DNA from: CAILHX01 sp046155285 | GTDB taxonomy: Bacteria > Pseudomonadota > Gammaproteobacteria > Burkholderiales > Methylophilaceae | Reading direction: 5' to 3' | Length of the DNA stretch: 64,000 nucleotides | NCBI GenBank assembly: GCA_046155285.1 | Contig: JBJXEA010000001.1 | Span: forward strand, 5,161 to 69,160 | Shown here: positions 17,318 to 25,750 of the stretch, in pieces | How positions within the stretch are numbered: position 1 is the first letter of the stretch | Layout of the letters: every line of letters starts with the position of its first letter | Position numbers and translations under genes: made by a program | The notes under the pieces: model-generated | Databases searched by the model: none | Told to the model about the DNA's origin: nothing | What the model saw: only the letters and a program-made list of their open reading frames with translations

Positions 17318-17716
17318 ATGAAACGTACTATTATTTATGCAATTTTATCTCTCACATTTGCAGCGAGTGCAATGGCCGACGACTCAGAAATAGCGAGCCT
17401 GAAAAGCCAAATTGCAGTGCGCGCTGCACTCAGCAAAGGTGGTTTGATCGTGGCAGTGACCGAGCGCGGTGAAGTTTCTACCGAAACCGCTTGGTTAGTA
17501 GCCAAGCAAGTGCAACGCAACGACAAATACACGCCTATGCTGCTGACGCTTTCTCCAGAAACCAGAGTGGAGACCTTGAAAACATTGAATCTTGATGCTT
17601 CGGCGCTGCCTGCTCTGATTTATTTCGATGCTAAAGGCAAAGAGATCAGCCGCGTGACGGAGATTTCACCAGCAACGCTGCCTTTGGAAAAGAAGACAAC
17701 ACTCTCTCTTAACTAA
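17318..17716 (+). CDS. Small exported protein, possible thioredoxin-fold without CXXC
   Basis: I do not recognise this 132-residue protein by name. A Sec signal peptide is clear (MKRTIIYAILSLTFAASAMA, cleavage after AMA). The mature part has a helix, a strand GGLIVAVTERG, a helix and then LPALIYFDAKGKEISRV. That last segment resembles the cis-proline strand and beta hairpin of thioredoxin-like domains, but there is no cysteine in the mature protein. If the fold is right it cannot be a dithiol oxidoreductase. A good ribosome site (AAAGGAG) precedes the ATG, a sigma-54-like promoter lies 72 bases upstream, and a strong terminator follows. The gene is therefore probably a single expressed unit. 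Confidence 0.8.
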   Translation: MKRTIIYAILSLTFAASAMADDSEIASLKSQIAVRAALSKGGLIVAVTERGEVSTETAWLVAKQVQRNDKYTPMLLTLSPETRVETLKTLNLDASALPALIYFDAKGKEISRVTEISPATLPLEKKTTLSLN

Positions 17717-17738
17717 TCAGCAGTAGCTTAAGCTGAAT

Positions 17739-17766
17739 AAAAAAGCGCGGGTAACCGCGCTTTTTT
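17739..17766. terminator. Bidirectional rho-independent terminator
   Basis: AAAAAAGCGCGG and CCGCGCTTTTTT pair perfectly around a GTAA loop. The A/T runs on both sides allow it to end both the small exported-protein gene (plus) and the convergent MFS-transporter gene (minus), whose stop codons lie 22 and 11 bases away. Confidence 0.93.
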
Positions 17767-17777
17767 ACGCCTTGGAC

Positions 17778-18929
17778 TTATGTTTCATAACGCTCCAGCT
17801 TGAGCCAACGCCATAGCAGCAAAAACCCTAACAAAGCTGCCACTGACGACAGGCTAAAGTTGAACACCGCACCCATAGATTCCCATAAGCCGCCCGCTAA
17901 TAAACCTCCCAGAGTGCCGCCCAAACCGTAAGAAACGCTGGTGTATAGCGCCTGTCCTCTGGCATGATGACTGCTTTGAAACACGCGGTTCATCACCGCC
18001 ACCGATGCCGCGTGGAAAGCCCCAAAAGTGGCGGCGTGTAAGGTCTGTGCAAAGAACACTAACGCGGGAATGCCTACTCCCCAGCCTATCAACACAAAAC
18101 GTAATGCCGCCAACAAAAAACTGACCAGCAAGATTTTACGTAAGCCAAAGCGCGCGGTGAGTTTGGGCATACCCAAAAACACCATAATCTCGCATATCAC
18201 CCCCACCGCCCACAGCCAGCCCACGGCGCTTTTGCTGTAGCCCTGATCCACCAAATAGATAGAGTAAAAAGTGTAATAAGTACCGTGCGCGGTGGCCATA
18301 AGGAAACACGCCACCAGAAACGCCATGACTTCTTTGCGTTTGACGATTTCCCATACGCTGAATTTGGGCTGCGCCTGGAACACCGTGGGCGGCTCTGGCA
18401 ACCAGCGCGAAGTGAGCAAGGTGCCTACTTTCAGCCCTAATAACACCCACAGCAAAGATTTAATAGGCGCATAGTCAAACCAGTAACCCAACCCAATCAC
18501 CGCGACAATAAAGCCGATAGAACCCCACAACCTGATCCGTCCATAGGCCGATTCATCTTCCCCCAGATGCTTCAAGGTGATGGCTTCTATCAAGGGCATA
18601 GGTGCACTCAGGAAGAAACTCATGAGCGCCATCACGCAAAACAACCAACCAAAACCATTACCCGCAAATACGCCTAAATAGAACAGCAGACTTGCCGCTG
18701 CGGTGAACTGGATGATTCGGACGCGATGCCCGGTTTTATCGGCCAGCCAGCCCCAGAATGTGGGGACGAAAATACGCGCGACTTGGAATAAGGACATCAG
18801 CACACCGATCTGGAATGCCGAGAATTCGAGAGACTTGAGGTACAAGCTCCAGTACGGCATGAATGCACCCATAAAGGTGCAATAGACGAAATAGAAGGCG
18901 GAAAGCCGCCAGTAGGGTACCGCAGACAT
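17778..18929 (-). CDS. MFS transporter, HcaT-like (PPP family)
   Basis: The 383-residue protein has about twelve hydrophobic segments and no soluble domain. The opening PYWRLSAFYFVYCTFMGAF, the loop GWLADKTGHRVRI and AYGRIRLWGSIGFIVAV match the MFS_1-like group that includes the 3-phenylpropionate transporter HcaT. The substrate cannot be inferred. It lies 9 bases downstream of aroC, so both are probably on one transcript, ending at the terminator 17739-17766. Confidence 0.85.
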   Translation of the reverse strand: MSAVPYWRLSAFYFVYCTFMGAFMPYWSLYLKSLEFSAFQIGVLMSLFQVARIFVPTFWGWLADKTGHRVRIIQFTAAASLLFYLGVFAGNGFGWLFCVMALMSFFLSAPMPLIEAITLKHLGEDESAYGRIRLWGSIGFIVAVIGLGYWFDYAPIKSLLWVLLGLKVGTLLTSRWLPEPPTVFQAQPKFSVWEIVKRKEVMAFLVACFLMATAHGTYYTFYSIYLVDQGYSKSAVGWLWAVGVICEIMVFLGMPKLTARFGLRKILLVSFLLAALRFVLIGWGVGIPALVFFAQTLHAATFGAFHAASVAVMNRVFQSSHHARGQALYTSVSYGLGGTLGGLLAGGLWESMGAVFNFSLSSVAALLGFLLLWRWLKLERYET

Positions 18930-18938
18930 AAGGTGAAA

Positions 18939-20042
18939 CTACTTTTTAACTTTGCCGGGGATTTTGGGCATAGACACCACCACATCGCCGCACTGGGCGC
19001 GGTGACGCAGTGCGTGATCCATCAACACCAGCGCCAACATGGCTTCGGCGATAGGCGTCGCACGGATGCCCACACACGGGTCATGACGGCCATGCGTGTT
19101 GACGATGACCGCTTTGCCTTTGCTATCTACGGTGTTGCGATCCAGACGGATGCTAGATGTAGGTTTCACCGCGATATGCGCAACGATGTCTTGGCCGGTG
19201 GAAATGCCACCCAACACGCCACCTGCGTTATTGCTGAGGAATCCTGCGGGGGTCATTTCATCGCCATGTTCGGTACCTTTTTGCGCCACCGAGGCGAAGC
19301 CGGAGCCAATCTCTACGCCCTTCACCGCGTTGATGCTCATCAGCGCATATGCCAATTCTGCATCCAACCTGTCGTACACCGGTTCGCCCCAACCTACGGG
19401 CACGTTCTCGGCCACCACACTGATTTTCGCACCCACCGAATCGCCCGATTTTCTGAGCGCATCCATATAAGTTTCCAGCTCAGGCACCCTATCTGGATTG
19501 GCCGAAAAGAACGGGTTGTCGTTCACCGAATCCCAAGTTTTAAAGGGAATCACTACTTCGCCAAGCTGGCTCATATAGCCACGTATCAGCACGCCGAATT
19601 TCTCATTCAGCCACTTCTTGGCAATCGCTCCAGCAGCCACGCGCACTGCGGTTTCTCGTGCTGATGAACGCCCGCCGCCGCGATAGTCGCGGAAGCCATA
19701 TTTTTGCGTATAAACGTAGTCAGCATGACCAGGGCGGAAGGTCTCCACCAAGTTGCCGTAGTCTTTGCTTTTTTGGTCTTCGTTGCGGATTAAAAGTGCA
19801 ATCGGCGTGCCGGTGGTCTTGCCCTCAAACACGCCGGACAGAATCTCTACCGAATCCGGCTCGCGCCGCTGTGTAACGTGGCGCGAAGTGCCAGGCTTGC
19901 GTCTATCCAGCTCAAGCTGAATATCCGCTTCGCACAAGGCCATGCCAGGCGGGCAACCATCTACCACGCAGCCTATCGCTGGGCCGTGGCTTTCGCCGAA
20001 AGAGGTGACGGTGAATAAAGTGCCTAAGGTATTGCCTGACAT
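18939..20042 (-). CDS. aroC: Chorismate synthase
   Basis: This 367-residue FMN-dependent enzyme converts EPSP to chorismate, the last shikimate-pathway step. Family signatures are all present: FGESHGPAIGCVVDG, RYGGGRSS in the form DYRGGGRSSARETAARVA-like (here SARETAVRVAAGAIAK), GEKEMTP-like HGDEMTPAGF, and GRHDPCVGIRATPIAEAM. The protein is close to the usual 360-370 residues. A probable extended -10 promoter lies 32-40 bases upstream. The MFS transporter gene follows after 9 bases. Confidence 0.97.
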   Translation of the reverse strand: MSGNTLGTLFTVTSFGESHGPAIGCVVDGCPPGMALCEADIQLELDRRKPGTSRHVTQRREPDSVEILSGVFEGKTTGTPIALLIRNEDQKSKDYGNLVETFRPGHADYVYTQKYGFRDYRGGGRSSARETAVRVAAGAIAKKWLNEKFGVLIRGYMSQLGEVVIPFKTWDSVNDNPFFSANPDRVPELETYMDALRKSGDSVGAKISVVAENVPVGWGEPVYDRLDAELAYALMSINAVKGVEIGSGFASVAQKGTEHGDEMTPAGFLSNNAGGVLGGISTGQDIVAHIAVKPTSSIRLDRNTVDSKGKAVIVNTHGRHDPCVGIRATPIAEAMLALVLMDHALRHRAQCGDVVVSMPKIPGKVKK

Positions 20043-20073
20043 GATCGAAAATTCTCTTGAATAAGCTGCGGCA

Positions 20074-20082
20074 ATTTTAGCA
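20074..20082 (-). promoter_or_regulatory. aroC: Extended -10 element upstream of aroC
   Basis: On the minus strand TGCTAAAAT gives the TGN extension plus TAAAAT, five of six matches to the sigma-70 -10 box, about 32 bases before the aroC start codon. No convincing -35 box is seen at 17 bases, as is common with extended -10 promoters. Confidence 0.4.
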
Positions 20083-20149
20083 TAACCATACCCTGCATCT
20101 GGTCACAGTCTTGTCACACAGCAGGCAGATACTGCGCGTGTTGCATGTG

Positions 20150-20167
20150 GATTGAATCATTTCAATC
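20150..20167. promoter_or_regulatory. 18-bp dyad, possible operator
   Basis: GATTGAA-TCAT-TTCAATC is a perfect inverted repeat in the region between aroC and the short ORF at 20239. It lies 72 bases upstream of that ORF. A repressor or activator site is plausible, but no regulator is nearby. Confidence 0.35.
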
Positions 20168-20238
20168 AAGCCCACTCCAACCAATGCCGAATTACCGTTC
20201 GGCCGAATTTTAAGACTTCTCAAAAGGAAACCAGCATC

Positions 20239-20424
20239 ATGCAAACCGCTCATATAGCTCCAAAAACGCCGCCTGTTGACTATCTACCACAAGTTTTGCC
20301 TTATTCTTTACTAGCCTCAAACGACTCCAGCCAAGATTACGTTGAAAATGCAGAATTCATCCGCACTGTTTTTGAACAAGCTTTGCTCGCCAAAAACATC
20401 TCCGTTTTTTGCGATTGCGTTTAG
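20239..20424 (+). CDS. Hypothetical small protein (61 aa)
   Basis: I do not recognise this protein. I chose the ATG at 20239 because AAAGGAAA ends 8 bases before it; the frame is open upstream to 20152 but without a ribosome site. The 61 residues begin MQTAHIAPKTPP and end NISVFCDCV with a CXC at the C-terminus. There is no signal peptide or membrane segment. Its stop codon overlaps that of the convergent amidotransferase gene by 4 bases. The ribosome site and the dyad upstream argue for expression; the short length argues caution. Confidence 0.5.
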   Translation: MQTAHIAPKTPPVDYLPQVLPYSLLASNDSSQDYVENAEFIRTVFEQALLAKNISVFCDCV

Positions 20425-21131
20425 GCGGCACTTAGCCCCACCACCCAGCGCGAGTAAACGCGCTCGGCAACATGATTAAGCGCAGTCACGCGCAGCTTCA
20501 AATCGCGCTCAATATCGGCGACTGACTGCACTCCGGCGTGGCTCAAAGCCTCGGTAATCTCATCCGCACCCACGCGACACCATTCGCGCACCATATCAGC
20601 CGTCATTTCAATATGGCATTGCAACGCCAGATGCTTGCCCAGTGAAAACGCTTGATTTTTGCAATAAGCGCTAGCGAGCAACTGAGTAGCGCCCACTGGC
20701 AGGCTAAAGGTTTCGCCGTGCCAGTGAAAACTTTGAAAGCGGGTTATGTCGCCAAACCAGTGTTTAGCCTCGGCATTATTCGCCACCATCACTTCGCCCC
20801 AGCCGATTTCTCTCACCACATTGCTGCCCACCGTGCCACCCAGCGCTTTAGCCATCAACTGTCCTCCCAAGCAGTGCCCCAACACCGGAATATCTGCGGC
20901 GACAGCTTCACGTATCAAGTTCAACAGCTGCGGTATCCAAGGCAGTTCGTCATTCACACTCATCGGGCCACCCATGAACACTAGGCCGCTAAAATCGTTG
21001 ACTGAAGACGGCACAGCATCGCCCGCATCAATGCGAATGAGCTGCCAATCCAACCCGTGCGCATCCAGAAAATCAGCTAGATAACCGGGATTTTCATGAG
21101 GGATATAGCGAAATATGGCGATGGGCTTCAT
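20421..21131 (-). CDS. Class I glutamine amidotransferase-like protein (GuaA-type domain)
   Basis: The 236-residue protein is a free-standing GATase1 domain. The nucleophile C87 lies in VLGHCLGGQLMA, and the His-Glu pair is H173/E175 in LQCHIEMT. The oxyanion segment is FMGGPMSVND. Such proteins resemble the GMP-synthase glutaminase domain, but many act as gamma-glutamyl hydrolases or have unknown substrates. The gene overlaps rluE by 4 bases (ATGA), so the two are translationally coupled. Confidence 0.88.
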   Translation of the reverse strand: MKPIAIFRYIPHENPGYLADFLDAHGLDWQLIRIDAGDAVPSSVNDFSGLVFMGGPMSVNDELPWIPQLLNLIREAVAADIPVLGHCLGGQLMAKALGGTVGSNVVREIGWGEVMVANNAEAKHWFGDITRFQSFHWHGETFSLPVGATQLLASAYCKNQAFSLGKHLALQCHIEMTADMVREWCRVGADEITEALSHAGVQSVADIERDLKLRVTALNHVAERVYSRWVVGLSAA

Positions 21132-21664
21132 GGTTGGAAGTTCCTATATTGTCCGAGCGCTAAATTTTCCAGCGTGTAATCGCCAATCGCATAACGAATT
21201 AAACGCAGTGTCGGAAACCCCACTTTCGCCGTCATACGCCTCACCTGGCGGTTCTTGCCTTCGCTGATTTTGATTTCCAACCAAGCCGCGGGTATCGCTT
21301 GGCGTTCACGTATCGGCGGCTCGCGCAGCCACAAATTAGGCGGTTCTTCCATCACTCGCGCACTGGCGGGCTGCGTGACAAAGTCGCCCAAATCCACACC
21401 TTTTCGCAACGGCTCTAAATCCGCCTCTTTAGGCGCACCTTCTACCTGCGCCCAATAAGTTTTGAGCAGTTTATGCTTGGGATGCGAAAGCCGGTGTTGC
21501 AGCTTGCCATCATCGGTTAGAATGAGCAGACCTTCGCTATCGGTATCCAGCCTGCCAGCCGCGTACACATTGGGCAGCGCAATATAATTTTTCAGCGTTG
21601 GGTGCTTGTCGTGCGGCGCAAACTGGCAAATCACCCCGAATGGCTTATTGAACAAAATTAGCAT
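21128..21664 (-). CDS. rluE: 23S rRNA pseudouridine synthase, RluE type
   Basis: The 178-residue protein lacks an S4 domain and starts directly with the catalytic fold (LILFNKPFGVICQF). The catalytic aspartate is in AAGRLDTDSEGLLILTDDG, and KNRQVRRMTAKVGFPTLRLIR is the closing motif of the RsuA/RluE group. RluE modifies U2457 of 23S rRNA in E. coli. The gene is divergent from icd with only 19 bases between the start codons, the same neighbourhood as in enterobacteria. Confidence 0.92.
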   Translation of the reverse strand: MLILFNKPFGVICQFAPHDKHPTLKNYIALPNVYAAGRLDTDSEGLLILTDDGKLQHRLSHPKHKLLKTYWAQVEGAPKEADLEPLRKGVDLGDFVTQPASARVMEEPPNLWLREPPIRERQAIPAAWLEIKISEGKNRQVRRMTAKVGFPTLRLIRYAIGDYTLENLALGQYRNFQP

Positions 21665-21683
21665 TTTTTAATAGGATTTAACC

Positions 21684-22916
21684 ATGTCCCAAAGAATCAA
21701 CATCCCCGCCGGCGGCGCAAAAATCACGGTCAACGCTGACCACAGCCTGAATGTACCCGACCAGCCGATTATCCCATTTATCGTGGGCGACGGCATAGGT
21801 GTGGACATCACGCCACCCATGCAATATGTGATAGATAGCGCTGTGAGCAAAGCCTATGGCGGCAAGCGCAAGATACACTGGATGGAAGTCTGCGCCGGAG
21901 AAAGTGCGCTGGAACAATATGGCGAATGGCTGCCGGAAGACACCATGACCATGGTGCGCGACTATGTGATTTCCATCAAAGGCCCGCTCACCACCCCCGT
22001 CGGCGGCGGCATCCGCTCCTTGAACGTAACCTTGCGCCAAGAATTAGATTTATTCGTGTGTTTGCGCCCTATCCAATATTTCCCCGGCGTACCCAGCCCG
22101 CTCAAGCACCCAGAAAAAACCAATATGGTGATTTTCCGCGAGAACACCGAAGACATTTACGCCGGAATCGAATGGGCGGCGGGCACGGAAGATTGCAAAA
22201 AAGTCATGGCATTTTTGAGCGAAATGGGCGCGACCAAGAAAATCCGCTTTCCCGAAAGTACCGCCATCGGCATCAAACCGGTTTCCAAAGAAGGCAGCCA
22301 GCGCTTGGTACGCAAAGCCATTCAATACGCCATTGATAACAAAAAACAATCAGTGACTTTGGTACACAAAGGCAACATCATGAAATTCACCGAAGGCGGC
22401 TTCAAAAACTGGGGCTACGAGCTGGCGAAACAGGAATTCGGCGCCGAACCGATTGACGGTGGCCCGTGGTGCAAACTGCCAAACGGTATCGTCATCAAAG
22501 ACTGCATCGCCGACGCATTCTTGCAAGAAATCCTGCTACACCCGCAAGACTACGACGTAGTAGCCACGCTGAACCTCAACGGCGACTACATCTCCGACGC
22601 CCTAGCAGCCCAAGTCGGCGGCATCGGCATCGCCCCCGGTGCCAATATGTCCGACACCATCGCTATGTTTGAAGCCACCCACGGCACCGCCCCCAAGATC
22701 GCCGGGCAAGACATCGCCAACCCCTCCTCACTCATCCTCTCCGCCGAGATGATGCTACGCCACATGGGCTGGGTGGAAGCAGCGGATTTAGTGTTGCAAG
22801 GTGTGGGGAAAGCGATTCGTGCTAAACGTGTAACCCATGATTTCTCCAGCCAGATGGAAGGCGCTACGCAGGTAGGCAGTGCGCAATTTGGTCAAGAGAT
22901 AGTAGCTCAGATGTAG
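21684..22916 (+). CDS. icd: NADP-dependent isocitrate dehydrogenase
   Basis: The 410-residue TCA-cycle enzyme oxidises isocitrate to 2-oxoglutarate. GGGIRSLNVTLRQELDLFVCLRP contains the active-site serine that AceK phosphorylates in E. coli. FRENTEDIYAGIEW, LVHKGNIMKFTEGGFKNWGYEL and NLNGDYISDALAAQVGGIGIAPGAN complete the family signature. TAGGA 8 bases before the ATG is the ribosome site. It is divergent from rluE, and its stop lies 18 bases from the stop of the convergent transporter gene. Confidence 0.97.
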   Translation: MSQRINIPAGGAKITVNADHSLNVPDQPIIPFIVGDGIGVDITPPMQYVIDSAVSKAYGGKRKIHWMEVCAGESALEQYGEWLPEDTMTMVRDYVISIKGPLTTPVGGGIRSLNVTLRQELDLFVCLRPIQYFPGVPSPLKHPEKTNMVIFRENTEDIYAGIEWAAGTEDCKKVMAFLSEMGATKKIRFPESTAIGIKPVSKEGSQRLVRKAIQYAIDNKKQSVTLVHKGNIMKFTEGGFKNWGYELAKQEFGAEPIDGGPWCKLPNGIVIKDCIADAFLQEILLHPQDYDVVATLNLNGDYISDALAAQVGGIGIAPGANMSDTIAMFEATHGTAPKIAGQDIANPSSLILSAEMMLRHMGWVEAADLVLQGVGKAIRAKRVTHDFSSQMEGATQVGSAQFGQEIVAQM

Positions 22917-22934
22917 CTTAGGCGCGCTTAAACA

Positions 22935-25322
22935 CTAGGAAGCGGTTGGAATCAAGCCCATCCAGCGCCAGCATGGCACGCTGGCCGTCAGCGCGATGAT
23001 TCTCAGGAAGAACTCGGTTTGTAGTGCTGGGCGCGCCTGTTTGTCGCTGAACAGATGCCCGCCCATCGCGTGATAATAGGTCGGGTACGCGTCGTTGAGA
23101 AAAGGGAAAAAACTATGGTCAACCGCGATGAGAATAGCCAACACGGCGACCAAAGGATTGATGCCCACCGAGATAGCCAGCGGGATGGCGACTAACGCCA
23201 TAAGCGGCGAGAGGGTTTTGGATGGCACCAGAAAGCGCAAACTCGCGGCCAAGGCGGCAACGCCAAAAACAAAAGCATAAGGATTCGCCAAGCTTGAGTG
23301 CAGACTCATTTCGGCGATGCCTATCAGCCAGGTATCCACCTTCAAGCTCGCCAATATTTGACTAAGTCCCATGAGCACGCCACTATAGACCATCACTCCC
23401 CAATTGATGCCCGACTGAAACGAGCGATCGTTGAGCATGTGCGTGGCGAAGAACATGACACATACCACCGTTGCCGTCCACACATCGGGAATGCCGTGAA
23501 AAGGCCGTGTGGCAAAGCCAAGGCCGAGCAGCCCTAAGGCAACGATGCTCACCCTTTCTTTGCGGGTAATCTTGCCCAGCAAACCCAGTTGCACATTGAC
23601 CTGCGCGTGGTCAACCGGATTGGATATTTTGGGGCGGTATATCAAGAACAATGCAGGTAGCAGCATGGTAAACAGCAGAAGATGCGGCACGAGGGCGGCG
23701 GCAAGCCAGGCCAGCCAAGTGGTATTGGCACGATAAGCTTCTGGCATCATGCCATGCAGCAGCAAATTGGTAGACGAGGCGGTAATGAACAGGCTACCCA
23801 TGCCCACAAACATCTGCAAACCAGCCACACCTAGCAGCGCGGCACCTGGCGAACGCGCTTTCAAGCGCATGGCATCGGCCAGATCACGAATAGACGGTGC
23901 AGCCAAAGTCGCGCGTCCGCTGGAGCTGGAAATACCGGTCGTGATGACGGTTGATAAGCCCAGCAGACTGAACGTAAGCACAATGAGATTTCCCGGCAAG
24001 CGTTGCAACATGAGCAAAGCGAGGCGATACATCAGCCCGGATTCTGCAATCGCGCTACTCAGGGCGAACAACATAGCCATCAACAACCACGAGGTAGACG
24101 AAAACCCTGACAAAGCCACCGCGGGGGTAGCGATTTTCGGCACGATGATGGCGGCAGCCAACAGAATACTGATGATGTAGTTGGGCAGCACCTCGGCCAG
24201 TAACAAGGGAACCGTAGCGGCGATGCTCATCAATGCGGCAAAGGCTGGGCGCGTCAACTGTTCCGGCACAGGTGCTAGCCAAGCAGCCAAGATCAAACCC
24301 AGGGACAATACGATAGCCAAAGTTTTGGCACCTTTGATCTTGTGCCACCAGGGTTTGACATCGGCAATGGTGGTGGAAAAGTTAGCTTCATCCAATTCAG
24401 CATTTTCTGCCGCAAACCCCAAACAAAGTCGCGCTTGCGCTAAAACGCTATCCTCTAAACCACATTCAGCCAAGCGGTTTAGCCAAGCTTGGCGCATCTC
24501 CTCACTACATCCAGCGCGCAGGGTAGCGCCATACTTAATCATCCACTGGGCTGCAGGTTCGGCCTTCCCCGCGAGAAAATCAATGTGAATCGCCTCTTCA
24601 ATGTCACCCGCCGCGGCCAAGTAGCTAGCCAAATCTGCCAGCCATAGGCGATCTGCCTGATTGATATTGGAGGCGAATACTTCCCTGAGTGAGGATTCGA
24701 CCACGATGTTGGCATTGTCGAGTGACAATAAACAATAGTGCGACAGCATCTGATCCAGCGCATTTGCTGTATCGGCATCTTGGCTGCGAATGGCCTCTAT
24801 CGTGCGTGCTGGCCATTTTTCCCGCTGTGCGAGACACACCATCAAACGCCGTGCGCTTTCACCCAGCGTTGCGAGCAAACGATATGAGACATCCAAAGCG
24901 CTGCTTTGCAACTGCATGGCCTCGCTAAGGCGCTGACTCAAGGTTTGTTCGATGGCCAAGGCGATCTTGCGATTTTTGGCGAGCAAAGCAAAAAAACGCT
25001 CCGCTGACATGCACCACAGTTGCAACTCTGTATGCGCCCTCACCGAGGTAGAACGTACCTCTCCGGTAAGCAGCGCCATTTCGCCAAAAACTTGGCCGGC
25101 ATTTAATAGAACCGTCTTGTGTGCTTCTAACTGGCCGTTGGTGTAGACCTCAGCTTGGCCAGAGCGCACGATGTAGAACGCATCGCCAGCATCACCTTTC
25201 TCAAACAATACGGCGTTTGGCGCAAGAGATAATTCTTCTAATTCCGCAGAAAGCCGAGCAAGTTCGACACGCCCCAGCGACTTAAACAGCGGACATTTTT
25301 TGATTGCTTTAGCGGCATCCAT
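22935..25322 (-). CDS. Cyclic-nucleotide-binding domain fused to SLC13/DASS-type transporter
   Basis: I place the start at the ATG 25320-25322 (MDAAKAIKKCPLFKSL). The frame continues upstream to 25427, but that would start inside the cspA terminator. The 795-residue protein opens with a CAP-type cyclic-nucleotide-binding domain (about 1-120; GDAGDAFYIVRSGQAEVY, phosphate cassette FGEMALLTGEVRSTSV). A soluble helical region (about 120-325) follows, then roughly eleven to twelve membrane segments. These carry DASS/SLC13-like features: TGISSSSGRATLAAP, SLFITASSTNLLLHG and a second repeat near the C-terminus. SLC13 proteins move dicarboxylates, sulfate or related anions with sodium. The fusion suggests control of transport by cAMP, c-di-GMP or another ligand. 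It is monocistronic and convergent with icd. Confidence 0.88.
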   Translation of the reverse strand: MDAAKAIKKCPLFKSLGRVELARLSAELEELSLAPNAVLFEKGDAGDAFYIVRSGQAEVYTNGQLEAHKTVLLNAGQVFGEMALLTGEVRSTSVRAHTELQLWCMSAERFFALLAKNRKIALAIEQTLSQRLSEAMQLQSSALDVSYRLLATLGESARRLMVCLAQREKWPARTIEAIRSQDADTANALDQMLSHYCLLSLDNANIVVESSLREVFASNINQADRLWLADLASYLAAAGDIEEAIHIDFLAGKAEPAAQWMIKYGATLRAGCSEEMRQAWLNRLAECGLEDSVLAQARLCLGFAAENAELDEANFSTTIADVKPWWHKIKGAKTLAIVLSLGLILAAWLAPVPEQLTRPAFAALMSIAATVPLLLAEVLPNYIISILLAAAIIVPKIATPAVALSGFSSTSWLLMAMLFALSSAIAESGLMYRLALLMLQRLPGNLIVLTFSLLGLSTVITTGISSSSGRATLAAPSIRDLADAMRLKARSPGAALLGVAGLQMFVGMGSLFITASSTNLLLHGMMPEAYRANTTWLAWLAAALVPHLLLFTMLLPALFLIYRPKISNPVDHAQVNVQLGLLGKITRKERVSIVALGLLGLGFATRPFHGIPDVWTATVVCVMFFATHMLNDRSFQSGINWGVMVYSGVLMGLSQILASLKVDTWLIGIAEMSLHSSLANPYAFVFGVAALAASLRFLVPSKTLSPLMALVAIPLAISVGINPLVAVLAILIAVDHSFFPFLNDAYPTYYHAMGGHLFSDKQARPALQTEFFLRIIALTASVPCWRWMGLIPTAS

Positions 25323-25402
25323 GGGCAGACCAATTGAGGTTTCTTGTTTTGAGGCTGAAGTAATTTTGTCACATTCTACTGACCCTATAAAAAAATAGGC
25401 AT

Positions 25403-25438
25403 AAAAAAACGCCCCGGGCTGACACACGGGGCGTTTTT
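25403..25438 (-). terminator. cspA: Rho-independent terminator of cspA
   Basis: AAAACGCCCCG and CGGGGCGTTTT pair around a loop of about ten bases; on the minus strand the stem is followed by a run of seven T. It starts 13 bases after the cspA stop codon. Its position shows that the transporter gene downstream cannot start as far upstream as 25427. Confidence 0.93.
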
Positions 25439-25451
25439 AATAAGATTGCTG

Positions 25452-25658
25452 TTAAGCAGCCTTGAGAATGTTAGAAGCTTGTTTGCCTTTAGGGCCGTCA
25501 ATAATCTCGAACGTGACTTTCTGACCTTCTTTTAGCGTTTTGAAACCGGCTTCATTGATCGCCGAAAAGTGCGCGAACAAATCGTCGCCGCCGCCGTCAG
25601 GGGTAATAAAACCATAGCCTTTGGCGTCGTTGAACCACTTCACAATACCTGTTGCCAT
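25452..25658 (-). CDS. cspA: Cold-shock protein CspA family
   Basis: The 68-residue single-domain protein has both RNA-binding motifs of the cold-shock domain, KWFNDAKGYGFITPD (RNP1) and DDLFAHFSAI (RNP2). The length is typical. CspA-type proteins melt RNA secondary structure at low temperature or during growth transitions. AAGGAA lies 8 bases before the ATG. A probable sigma-70 promoter and an 85-base leader with a hairpin precede it, and a strong terminator follows, so it is a single-gene unit. Confidence 0.97.
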   Translation of the reverse strand: MATGIVKWFNDAKGYGFITPDGGGDDLFAHFSAINEAGFKTLKEGQKVTFEIIDGPKGKQASNILKAA

Positions 25659-25679
25659 TGCTTATTTCCTTAGCAAAAC

Positions 25680-25694
25680 CGGGGAGGCGCCCCG
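25680..25694 (-). promoter_or_regulatory. cspA: Hairpin in the cspA leader
   Basis: CGGGG-CGCCT-CCCCG forms a compact 5-base stem about 20 bases upstream of the cspA start codon and just before the ribosome site. Long structured leaders control cspA translation by temperature in E. coli; whether this short hairpin does so here is inference. Confidence 0.4.
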
Positions 25695-25750
25695 AAAAAG
25701 TTTGTATTTCAGACCTAAACGTAACAGCATGAATGCAAACGCCTACATCT

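Noticed and set aside
25323..25427. Upstream extension of the SLC13 fusion gene to 25427
   Set aside because: This would start inside the cspA terminator hairpin; the cyclic-nucleotide domain begins naturally after the ATG at 25322.
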